IMG/VR virus record: IMGVR_UViG_3300032246_000414
Coordinates: 1 to 26,475 of that record
Reading direction: 5' to 3' (one strand)
DNA: 26,475 nucleotides
DNA from: a virus
Made by a program: the position numbers and the translations under genes. Positions 21,464 to 26,475 of the stretch are shown here, piece after piece (the stretch's first letter is position 1; each line of letters begins with the position of its first letter). The notes below the pieces were generated by a model. It was not told the origin of the DNA. It saw nothing but the letters and a program-made list of their open reading frames with translations, and did not search any database.

Positions 21464-21667
21464 TTAAAATGGTAAATCTTTTGATTCTTTTTGCATTACA
21501 TAATGGTCTTCATAAATTTGGTAGTCAGGATGTTTTGATTCTGTCTTGTAAGTGTTAACCCACATAGAATACTTTTTACCTTCTATAGTAAAATTAATTA
21601 CTTCTCCTTTAGATGTTGCTTTTTTCCAAGCACCATATTTCTTTTTAACTAATTCGTTATTTTCCAT
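21464..21667 (-). CDS. Conserved hypothetical protein, 67 aa
   Basis: Begins MENNELVKKKYGAWKKATSK and continues GEVINFTIEGKKYSMWVNTY, then an acidic/aromatic end DYQIYEDHYVMQKESKD. The compact beta pattern with Tyr/Trp suggests a small OB- or RNA/DNA-binding fold, but no motif confirms it. It lies 2 nt from the DnaA-like gene and overlaps the winged-helix gene by 11 nt. The leader AAAAAACAAAACAA is A-rich. Similar proteins are found in Bacteroidetes phages without assigned function. Confidence 0.65.
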   Translation of the reverse strand: MENNELVKKKYGAWKKATSKGEVINFTIEGKKYSMWVNTYKTESKHPDYQIYEDHYVMQKESKDLPF

Positions 21668-21878
21668 TTGTTTTGTTTTTTAAAAGTGAATACTGTGCTA
21701 CTGTTTTAGGCTTGTTTTTAGTTCCAACATTAACCATATTAGTTTTAATGTTATATCCTTCATCACGAAGGTTAAATACTAATGCTGCTAATCTTAATGT
21801 ACCATACTTTCTTAATGCCACTAATGGTGTAAGCGGTTCTTTTTTAAGGTGATTAAGCACCTGCGTTTGTTGTGTCAT
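21657..21878 (-). CDS. Small winged-helix DNA-binding protein
   Basis: A 73-residue protein: MTQQTQVLNHLKKEPLTPLV, ALRKYGTLRLAALVFNLRDE and GYNIKTNMVNVGTKNKPKTV. Helix 1, a short helix 2, the recognition helix RLAALVFNLRDEGY and a beta wing make a winged helix-turn-helix, as in phage proteins of the MTQxxxVLxxLK type. It is a candidate regulator for the TTTACC boxes or a DNA-structuring protein. The start is preceded by TTAAAAACAAACAAC, and it overlaps both neighbours. Confidence 0.75.
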   Translation of the reverse strand: MTQQTQVLNHLKKEPLTPLVALRKYGTLRLAALVFNLRDEGYNIKTNMVNVGTKNKPKTVAQYSLLKNKTNGK

Positions 21879-22053
21879 GTTGTTTGTTTTTAATTTTAGA
21901 AAAATTATATTGACTGTTTAAAAAATGTTCGTTATTGGTAGTATTACTACGGTAATTGCTAGATACATTTAATGCCCTTACCCAATCATTAAAACTTAGT
22001 TTTTCTTTAGGCAAAGCTATTCTACTAACTTTTATTCCCCAAATATTTTCCAT
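21853..22053 (-). CDS. Hypothetical protein, 66 aa
   Basis: Begins MENIWGIKVSRIALPKEKLS and has FNDWVRALNVSSNYRSNTTN and a polar Asn-rich C-terminus without hydrophobic core. No family is recognised. It lies 2 nt after the recombination gene and overlaps the winged-helix start by 26 nt. The Asn/Thr-rich tail may be disordered. Confidence 0.5.
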   Translation of the reverse strand: MENIWGIKVSRIALPKEKLSFNDWVRALNVSSNYRSNTTNNEHFLNSQYNFSKIKNKQHDTTNAGA

Positions 22054-22055
22054 AA

Positions 22056-22601
22056 TTATTTTATTTGATTTTCAGTAATAGATTTATATGCTTTATTATA
22101 TTGCTCCTTAGTAGTATATTGACTAATCTTATTTGCAATAGAATCCTTTGTAGTGCTATCCCAAATTGTATTTTCTAATAATACTATTAACTCCATTCTT
22201 TTGTCTTCACCAACTTCATCTTTATGGTCATTTGTTGCATCACTATCCTTTGTATCATCAATGGCAAATAAGCCATTCAAAGCATACTTTCTAGCATATG
22301 AACTAGCACTTCCTGTTATCTGTGCTGCATCCATGCCTTTTTTAACTTCTTCTTCTCTTGCCCAACCATGAACAGATACAATATTATTTTCATCTAGTAT
22401 CAATGTTGCAGTAGCTTTTACATATATTCTTTCACCTACCTGAACCATTTCATCACTAATTAATAATGCAGCATCATACTTGAAAAGTATTGGCTTGGCT
22501 GCTTCTACAATGTCTTCAGCACTCCTGTATTTATATTTACCAAATGCATTAGTTTGGTTTTTGGGTGCTTTTAATTCTGTTTGGATTTTTACTAATTTCA
22601 T
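22056..22601 (-). CDS. erf: ERF-family single-strand annealing protein
   Basis: I place the start at the ATG at 22601 (MKLVKIQTELKAPKNQTNAF), as the longer frame from 22640 begins inside the previous gene; the AAAAAACAAACT leader also sits there. The conserved ERF core is visible: FGKYKYRSAEDIVEAAKPIL, AALLISDEMVQVGERIYVKA and AAQITGSASSYARKYALNGL. The C-terminal third is variable and acidic (TKDSDATNDHKDEVGEDKRM). ERF proteins anneal complementary strands during phage recombination. With the exonuclease (23989-24723) it could form an exonuclease-annealase pair. No separate SSB gene was seen. Confidence 0.9.
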   Translation of the reverse strand: MKLVKIQTELKAPKNQTNAFGKYKYRSAEDIVEAAKPILFKYDAALLISDEMVQVGERIYVKATATLILDENNIVSVHGWAREEEVKKGMDAAQITGSASSYARKYALNGLFAIDDTKDSDATNDHKDEVGEDKRMELIVLLENTIWDSTTKDSIANKISQYTTKEQYNKAYKSITENQIK

Positions 22602-22620
22602 AGTTTGTTTTTTATAGTTT

Positions 22621-22893
22621 TTAAATTTCAGCCATTTCATTATATTTCAACTCTGCCTGATGTTGCATCCATTGTCCGAATGTAAAATCATCATCTTCGT
22701 AATCATAACCTGCAAATAATTGTGGTTTCTTATGATAAAATTTAAAGTAATCTTCAACTGAAACTAATTTATTATTTACATTGATATTACCATTGTGTTC
22801 TATTTGCCAATATACAAAACTATCTAAATGGTCAATAGTTTCTTTGCCATAAGTTAAGCATAAATTTTCATAAGTGTGTAATAGATTTTCCAT
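22621..22893 (-). CDS. Hypothetical acidic protein, 90 aa
   Basis: Begins MENLLHTYENLCLTYGKETI and has HLDSFVYWQIEHNGNINVNN and a strongly acidic DYEDDDFTFGQWMQHQAE. It could be a small helical/beta protein. It lies 4 nt from the first gene of the operon and 19 nt before ERF. An inhibitor-like or DNA-mimic role could be imagined from its acidity, but nothing shows it. Confidence 0.55.
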   Translation of the reverse strand: MENLLHTYENLCLTYGKETIDHLDSFVYWQIEHNGNINVNNKLVSVEDYFKFYHKKPQLFAGYDYEDDDFTFGQWMQHQAELKYNEMAEI

Positions 22894-22897
22894 TTTG

Positions 22898-23134
22898 TTA
22901 GATATTATTTTGATTAAAATTTAATAATTTTTTACCTAAGTTTTGCAACAATACCTTTTCTTCTGAATACTTAATAATAAATGATTCAGAATCATTGCTA
23001 GGAAATTCCTGCCAATTTTTAATTAGGTTTTCAATTCTTTCAATACGAGTAAGTGTTGCCATATACAAAGCATCAAATTCTTTGTAGTTCAATGACAATT
23101 TAGTAAATTCTACTGTTTCTAATAAATTTTCCAT
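22898..23134 (-). CDS. First gene of the right-hand operon, 78 aa
   Basis: The open frame runs to 23194, but the promoter -7 element ends at 23173, so the transcript starts near 23167 and the ATG at 23134 (MENLLETVEFTKLSLNYKEF) is the usable start; the leader CAAAAAAACAAATT is A-rich. The 78 residues are helical (DALYATLTRIERIENLIK-like pattern, then a Lys/Leu/Asn-rich end). No motif is recognised. It is the first gene under the boxed promoter, so an early regulator or small host-takeover protein is possible. Confidence 0.65.
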   Translation of the reverse strand: MENLLETVEFTKLSLNYKEFDALYMATLTRIERIENLIKNWQEFPSNDSESFIIKYSEEKVLLQNLGKKLLNFNQNNI

Positions 23135-23172
23135 AATTTGTTTTTTTGCTTGTTTATCAATTAATGACATAG

Positions 23173-23203
23173 CAAATATACAACTTATGAACATACTATC
23201 AAA
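23173..23203 (-). promoter_or_regulatory. Bacteroidetes-type promoter for the right (replication) operon
   Basis: Minus strand TTTG (23203-23200), a 19-nt spacer and TATATTTG (23180-23173) followed by C, matching TTTG-N19-TAnnTTTG. The expected start is near 23167, about 33 nt before the ATG at 23134. It should drive the annealing, DnaA-like, replication and nuclease genes leftward. Confidence 0.82.
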
Positions 23204-23228
23204 ACAATATGCACTTATTTTTTATAAA

Positions 23229-23264
23229 TGTGATGAACGGTAAAATATAGGGATAAGTGGTAAA
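23229..23264 (-). promoter_or_regulatory. Paired TTTACC boxes, operator/activator site 1
   Basis: Minus-strand boxes TTTACCACTTATCCC (from 23264) and TTTACCGTTCATCACA (from 23244) start 20 bp apart. The second ends 25 nt before the -33 TTTG, the same as at 12513-12548. The downstream box is identical over 16 bases at the two sites, while the upstream box diverges here. The stretch 23265-23281 is otherwise AT-rich with no feature seen. Confidence 0.75.
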
Positions 23265-23281
23265 TGATATATAATTATATA

Positions 23282-23551
23282 TTATTTACTGCCATCCTGT
23301 AGGGGTAAATGTTTGCTATTGTCTACTTGTCTATAGCCTAGATTCCATAGCATCTTAGTTAGTGTAACACTCTTTTCAATGATTTCTTCTTCTGTATCTT
23401 CAGGATTTAATATATGAAATATTTCATGTATATATATTTCTAGCTTTTTCCTGCCCTTTAATCTAGGGTCTATATAGATAACACCATCACTTTCAGCAAT
23501 GCCATGTGCCTGTTCTCTACCTAGCTTCTTATATACTATCTTTATTTTCAC
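23282..23551 (-). CDS. Small HExxH metalloprotease-like protein
   Basis: An 89-residue protein with IHEIFHILNPEDTEEEIIEK: HEIFH at 42-46 is a zinc-binding HExxH, and the acidic stretch after it could supply the third ligand. The N-terminus (KIKIVYKKLGREQAHGIAES, GVIYIDPRLKG) gives a small beta sheet, as in phage/plasmid ImmA- or SprT-type mini-proteases. It ends the transcript leading into the regulatory region, and its start overlaps the preceding stop by 4 nt. The substrate is unknown; loss of the zinc site is not evident. Confidence 0.72.
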   Translation of the reverse strand: MKIKIVYKKLGREQAHGIAESDGVIYIDPRLKGRKKLEIYIHEIFHILNPEDTEEEIIEKSVTLTKMLWNLGYRQVDNSKHLPLQDGSK

Positions 23552-23733
23552 AACTTTAATAATGCTTCATCAGGTCTATCTACTTCTTTAACTTCAAACT
23601 TTGTGCCACCTCTAACCCTAGCTAATGCTTGTTTAATATTATTTTCCATATCATACAATTCTGATAACTTTTTTACTAACCAAGTTTCCTGTTCTGCTAA
23701 ACTCATTTTATTCCAATTTTTAGGGTAACGCAT
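23548..23733 (-). CDS. Hypothetical protein, 61 aa
   Basis: Begins MRYPKNWNKMSLAEQETWLV, then KKLSELYDMENNIKQALARV, and ends with charged residues (KEVDRPDEALLKL). Mostly one helical hairpin. The starting RYPKNWNxMS is a recognised start of small Bacteroidetes phage proteins. It overlaps its downstream neighbour by 4 nt and is 1 nt from the upstream one. Function unknown. Confidence 0.6.
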   Translation of the reverse strand: MRYPKNWNKMSLAEQETWLVKKLSELYDMENNIKQALARVRGGTKFEVKEVDRPDEALLKL

Positions 23734-23734
23734 A

Positions 23735-23989
23735 TTAATAAATTTTATCTTTATTGCCTTCGCTTTGTATCAATTCTAATTTTTTTAAATAAAGAATAGC
23801 ATCCATTAGTTCTTCTCTCATATGTAATAACCATTGGTTAGTTGATAAATCATTCCTATCCATTGTTGTACCATATTTTATTTTACCTATATCCTCACGT
23901 TTACGCATATCTTCTATAACTAAACTTAGGATATTTGAATCCCTTTTTTCATAATCTAAATAGACTTCTTGACTTTCTAACTCTTTCAT
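23735..23989 (-). CDS. MazG-like small protein, 84 aa
   Basis: The C-terminal half GKIKYGTTMDRNDLSTNQWL, then LHMREELMDAILYLKKLELI resembles phage proteins with the EExxDxxxY helix of MazG-type nucleotide pyrophosphohydrolases (EELMDAILY). Only one helix pair of the fold is present, so activity may need a dimer. It may help cleanse nucleotides or sense dNTPs. The start overlaps the exonuclease stop as TAATG. Confidence 0.55.
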   Translation of the reverse strand: MKELESQEVYLDYEKRDSNILSLVIEDMRKREDIGKIKYGTTMDRNDLSTNQWLLHMREELMDAILYLKKLELIQSEGNKDKIY

Positions 23990-24723
23990 TATTTGTCAGT
24001 TTTAGAATGATACTTATGGCAGGTATTGCATTTATATTGAATCCTAGTTAATCCTGTTGCAGTAATTACTTTGTTATTTCTTATTAAATCATCACTACCA
24101 CATTCAGGACAAGTACCCCTATCATGTCCAAATACAACACCATAATGGGTCTTAGCAGGTATATGATTATTTAATTCTTTGTGAACTTTTTCTAATAACA
24201 CTACATCTTGAATACAATAATCAATCATTGTATTCATTGCCTTTTTGCAATTCTTTAGCATTATGTCTTTCCATAAATCAAAGTTGGTATGATTCTTTTG
24301 ACCTAAGCCTAAGAACTTACCAATGTAATCAAGCCTATTAGAATTAAATCTAAACTTTGACCTTGCAACCTTTAATGTATCTATTGTAGTATATGTAGGG
24401 AACATTTCTATTCTATGAAATAAGCATCTTGTTCTAATCCATGCTAAGTCAAACTTATCACCATTATGTCCTACTAATTCATCAGCCTGATTTGCTACAC
24501 TAACAAATTCCTGCAATAGTTTTTTATCACATTGTTTGCTATCCCATTGCAAATAATAGACATCTTTGTCATCTTCCCACTTGTAACAAATGCATATGAC
24601 TGCTCTTTCTTTTATAATATTCTCTGTACCTATTTGCAGTTTATATCCTGACTGCCAAAATAAACCTACGTTTGCACTTACTTCTATATCAAAGTAAAGC
24701 CTTCTTCGTTTGGTTTTTAGCAT
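23989..24723 (-). CDS. DnaQ-like 3'-5' exonuclease with C-terminal zinc ribbon
   Basis: A 244-residue protein. The DEDDy exonuclease motifs are visible: ExoI YFDIEVS (D12, E14), ExoII GHNGDKFDLAWI (D92 with N87) and ExoIII YCIQDVVLLE (Y169, D173). A C-terminal four-Cys zinc ribbon (C205-x2-C208 and C232-x2-C235) follows. This is a YprB/RNase H-like arrangement seen in phage proteins near recombination genes. It could supply single-strand ends for ERF or proofread, but no polymerase gene was found here. The 5-nt gap to the endolysin gene and coupling to the MazG-like gene place it in the right-hand operon. Confidence 0.83.
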   Translation of the reverse strand: MLKTKRRRLYFDIEVSANVGLFWQSGYKLQIGTENIIKERAVICICYKWEDDKDVYYLQWDSKQCDKKLLQEFVSVANQADELVGHNGDKFDLAWIRTRCLFHRIEMFPTYTTIDTLKVARSKFRFNSNRLDYIGKFLGLGQKNHTNFDLWKDIMLKNCKKAMNTMIDYCIQDVVLLEKVHKELNNHIPAKTHYGVVFGHDRGTCPECGSDDLIRNNKVITATGLTRIQYKCNTCHKYHSKTDK

Positions 24724-24728
24724 AAAGT

Positions 24729-25235
24729 TTAAATTAGTACAAAGCCGTTTTTATCAACTTTGTTGTTTGTATGTAGTGTTAGTAATTCATTAATTGATTT
24801 GCCAAATGTTTTTTGAAAGTGTGGAGTGTCTTTGAAATGCCAATCCCCACCCCATTCAAACCCATGTCTTTTAAATATAGATACAATTTCCATCCAATCA
24901 GAAGTTTTATCACCATCAAAGTCTTCATTGGTTTCCCAAGTTGCAGTTTCAAAACTACCATTTTTATCCTTGTCTACCAATAAAACAATATCAATAGCTA
25001 ATCCGTAATTATGATATGACTGCCCACCTTTAGCATTTGTAACCTTAGCACCTGCCTTTGTTCTACCTTGTGCATATAATGCATCCTGTTCAGCAAAGGT
25101 TCTTAAAGTATATGCAAAACGACAAATAGCTGAACCATTAAGTGCAGCTACTATTTCATCATATATATTTAAAACTTCATCTTTTAACTTAGGATGCAAT
25201 AATTTTATCCTATCTAATGTTACTTGGTCTTTCAT
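24729..25235 (-). CDS. Endolysin, M15 peptidoglycan endopeptidase
   Basis: A 168-residue enzyme. Zinc ligands fit SYHNYGLAID (H75, D82, spacing 7) and DTPHF (H139), with D136 as catalytic base, the same layout as the T5 L-alanyl-D-glutamate peptidase (H66, D73, D130, H133). The N-terminal helix (MKDQVTLDRIKLLHPKLKDE) and YTLRTFAEQDALYAQGRTKA complete the M15C pattern. It would cut the L-Ala-D-Glu peptide bond in the host wall. No signal peptide, so release depends on the holin-like proteins upstream. Its start overlaps the spanin stop (ATGA). Confidence 0.93.
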   Translation of the reverse strand: MKDQVTLDRIKLLHPKLKDEVLNIYDEIVAALNGSAICRFAYTLRTFAEQDALYAQGRTKAGAKVTNAKGGQSYHNYGLAIDIVLLVDKDKNGSFETATWETNEDFDGDKTSDWMEIVSIFKRHGFEWGGDWHFKDTPHFQKTFGKSINELLTLHTNNKVDKNGFVLI

Positions 25236-25744
25236 TTTAAAGTCTTTAATAGCTTATATAAAAATACGATAATTATTATAAATCCAATTAAACCCAATAA
25301 TAAGTTCCAAAATCTGTTTTTCCACTTTTTTGTAGTATCTATACTATATGCCAAAGAAACCTTATAAAAACGCACAGAATCAGCCATTAAATCCAATCTA
25401 CGATTATCTACTACAAACGCAGTTTTGGTTTCAGTTATTGTCTTAGTCTTATAAATTATTTTGCCCTTCTCTGTCAATGTTATAACATTGTTTATTGTAT
25501 CGCTTTTATAATCTATAGCAGTATCTGTTTTATAAACTGTATCTGAAACAGTTATAACCGTTGTATCATTAGCACATGGTCTTGTTTTTTCTAATTCCCT
25601 GAATACCCTTTCACTACTTTCTTTGTCATTTAAAACTGTTCTTTCTGCCTTCTTTATAGTATTGCATCCTGATATTATTATCAGAAATAAACATATTAAA
25701 TAAATAATAAATAACTTAGTTTTATTTCCCATATCTAGTATCAT
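25232..25744 (-). CDS. Unimolecular spanin candidate (lipoprotein plus C-terminal membrane helix)
   Basis: The N-terminus has a signal peptide (about residues 11-26) ending in lipobox IISGC with Cys27, so the mature protein would be lipidated and held in the outer membrane. Residues 60-115 are Thr/Val-rich and beta-like. A second hydrophobic helix (about 146-163, FWNLLLGLIGFIIIIVFLY) is followed by a basic tail, anchoring it in the inner membrane. This two-anchor layout is that of one-gene spanins such as T1 gp11. It sits between a holin-like gene (23-nt overlap at 25744) and the endolysin (4-nt overlap). A start at the ATG at 25732 (MGNKTKL) is also possible. Confidence 0.78.
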   Translation of the reverse strand: MILDMGNKTKLFIIYLICLFLIIISGCNTIKKAERTVLNDKESSERVFRELEKTRPCANDTTVITVSDTVYKTDTAIDYKSDTINNVITLTEKGKIIYKTKTITETKTAFVVDNRRLDLMADSVRFYKVSLAYSIDTTKKWKNRFWNLLLGLIGFIIIIVFLYKLLKTLK

Positions 25745-25913
25745 GTGGATTTATGAAATTTATGACTATAGGTAATATTGAAATGATACCTGCATTGATA
25801 CAATCCTTTAATGTTACTGAATAAATATCACCTTTGCTTATTACCATTGCAAGTATTGCAGATAGGAATATCTTAACCCATGAACCATACATAGTATTTA
25901 AAAATTTCATCAT
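25722..25913 (-). CDS. Holin-like membrane protein, 63 aa
   Basis: Starts MMKFLNTMYGSWVKIFLSAI; hydrophobic stretches at about 13-27 and 41-53 suggest two membrane helices joined by KGDIYSVTLKDCINAG, and a short polar C-terminus (NPHDTRYGK). Size and place in a lysis cassette suggest a class II-like holin or its antiholin. Its start overlaps the previous stop by one base (TAATG). Holins share no firm motif, so the call rests on context. Confidence 0.62.
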   Translation of the reverse strand: MMKFLNTMYGSWVKIFLSAILAMVISKGDIYSVTLKDCINAGIISILPIVINFINPHDTRYGK

Positions 25914-26086
25914 TACTTTAACTTTTTAATAGCTTTGTAATAATATCTAATTGCAAATAAACCTGAAACAATAGCGACCAAACTAGCCATTAATGTAACT
26001 ATTGGTTGAATACTTGTTATTGAAATAACTGCACCTAAGATGCTTGTAAGTGTTGATAGGTCTGCTCGGTCGCTATGTGGTGTCAT
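25913..26086 (-). CDS. Small membrane protein, 57 aa
   Basis: Reads MTPHSDRADLSTLTSILGAV, then ISITSIQPIVTLMASLVAIV and SGLFAIRYYYKAIKKLK: two hydrophobic segments (about 12-27 and 30-46) and a basic C-terminus. The start is coupled to the preceding stop (TAATG), and its stop to the next start (TAATG). It is another candidate holin or antiholin in the lysis group. Too short to be a shadow of another gene on this strand. Confidence 0.6.
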   Translation of the reverse strand: MTPHSDRADLSTLTSILGAVISITSIQPIVTLMASLVAIVSGLFAIRYYYKAIKKLK

Positions 26087-26226
26087 TAGTCTGCTTTTAC
26101 TTCCTCTTTAGGTTGGGCATCTTGGCTTACCTTTTGGAAAAATTGAATTAATTGCACTCCGTATAATGTAGGAATTGCATTGATAATGTTTTGTAGTTCC
26201 TGTAGTTGTTGTTCGTTAAGTGTCAT
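26086..26226 (-). CDS. Small Gln-rich protein, 46 aa
   Basis: Reads MTLNEQQLQELQNIINAIPT, then LYGVQLIQFFQKVSQDAQPK and ends with acidic residues (EEVKAD). It looks like one amphipathic helical hairpin. It is coupled to the membrane protein gene by TAATG and follows a promoter-like element at 26242-26249. No motif is recognised. It may be a soluble partner in lysis timing, but this is only position. Confidence 0.55.
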   Translation of the reverse strand: MTLNEQQLQELQNIINAIPTLYGVQLIQFFQKVSQDAQPKEEVKAD

Positions 26227-26241
26227 AATATTTATTTTTTA

Positions 26242-26249
26242 CAAATATA
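26242..26249 (-). promoter_or_regulatory. Candidate -7 element for the lysis cassette
   Basis: Minus-strand TATATTTG (26249-26242) lies 15 nt before the ATG at 26226 in the gap after the partial gene stop. A CTTG occurs 22 nt upstream in place of TTTG, so the -33 match is weak. The -7 sequence equals that of the promoter at 23173-23203. Confidence 0.4.
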
Positions 26250-26252
26250 TAA

Positions 26253-26475
26253 TTAATTATTTGTATTACCCCAAGGCAAAGGCAAAACAATAATTGGCGG
26301 ATTTATAATATTCTCAATTTGAGCATCTAATCCTAAGTCTATAGTTGGTACATCTAATCCTGCATCAAGCCAAGATTCTACTTGCTCCTGTGTCAAATCA
26401 GGATAAGCAGTAAAGTCAGTTGAACTTGGTGTTGTACAACCCATTGTGCCATAACAAGAAACTAAGATAGGTTCA
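26253..26475 (-). CDS. Partial DUF7936-like protein (5' end cut by window edge)
   Basis: The frame is open to the right edge. Visible residues are EPILVSCYGTMGCTTPSSTD, then FTAYPDLTQEQVESWLDAGL, DVPTIDLGLDAQI and a hydrophobic NPPIIVLPLPWGN end. The pattern (SxYGTxGL, PDLTEEQVxxW, xxQIxxxxNPxxxxxxLPW) matches a small family of phage proteins of unknown function. The internal ATG at 26444 is probably not the start, since the family pattern begins further upstream. It ends just before the lysis cassette. Confidence 0.6.
   Translation of the reverse strand, partial: EPILVSCYGTMGCTTPSSTDFTAYPDLTQEQVESWLDAGLDVPTIDLGLDAQIENIINPPIIVLPLPWGNTNN

Overview
The window is an AT-rich stretch of a tailed dsDNA phage genome (siphovirus-like) that most likely infects a member of the Bacteroidetes. 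Three things point to that host group. Two intergenic promoters match the Bacteroidetes form TTTG-N19/21-TAnnTTTG. Start codons are preceded by A-rich leaders (AAAAACAAAC-like) and not by Shine-Dalgarno sequences. The proteins resemble those of Flavobacterium/Bacteroides-type phages. All supported genes lie on the minus strand, so transcription runs from right (26475) to left (1). I saw no integrase, repressor, tRNA, CRISPR array or insertion sequence. Both edges cut genes: the portal gene on the left and a small DUF7936-like gene on the right.

Layout in transcription order. (1) 26475-24729: tail of an unknown gene, then a lysis cassette made of two or three small (mostly membrane) proteins, a one-protein spanin (lipoprotein signal plus C-terminal membrane helix) and an M15 endopeptidase. 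(2) 24723-23282: DnaQ-like exonuclease, a MazG-like small protein, an unknown small protein and an HExxH protein. (3) 23264-23173: regulatory region with paired TTTACC boxes and a promoter. (4) 23134-18802: recombination and replication block with ERF annealing protein, winged-helix protein, stand-alone DnaA domain IV, a DUF1376-type replication protein carrying an inserted GIY-YIG-like domain, a replication accessory protein, a zinc-finger protein and a VRR-NUC nuclease. (5) 18823-14149: sigma-like factor, membrane protein, a surface-sugar-type trio (LpxA-like acyltransferase and two glycosyltransferases), a HAD-containing fusion, HNH nuclease and small proteins. (6) 14131-12603: small and large terminase. 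(7) 12591-12455: second regulatory region with the same paired boxes and promoter architecture. (8) 12425-1: several small genes, tail assembly chaperone with a programmed -1 frameshift, tail proteins, tape measure, prohead protease, scaffold, major capsid protein, two further proteins and the portal.

Most notable: two promoters 10.7 kb apart share 20-bp-phased TTTACC boxes at exactly the same distance (25 nt) from the -33 element; a T9 slippery run joins the tail chaperone G and T frames; a replication protein has a nuclease-like domain in its linker; a DnaA DNA-binding domain stands alone; and the morphogenesis genes are transcribed in nearly the reverse of the usual order (tail tip before tape measure before capsid before portal). 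Intergenic regions also carry a recurring set of hairpins. Two are terminators with the same stem, and several leaders share a TGCGACT core.
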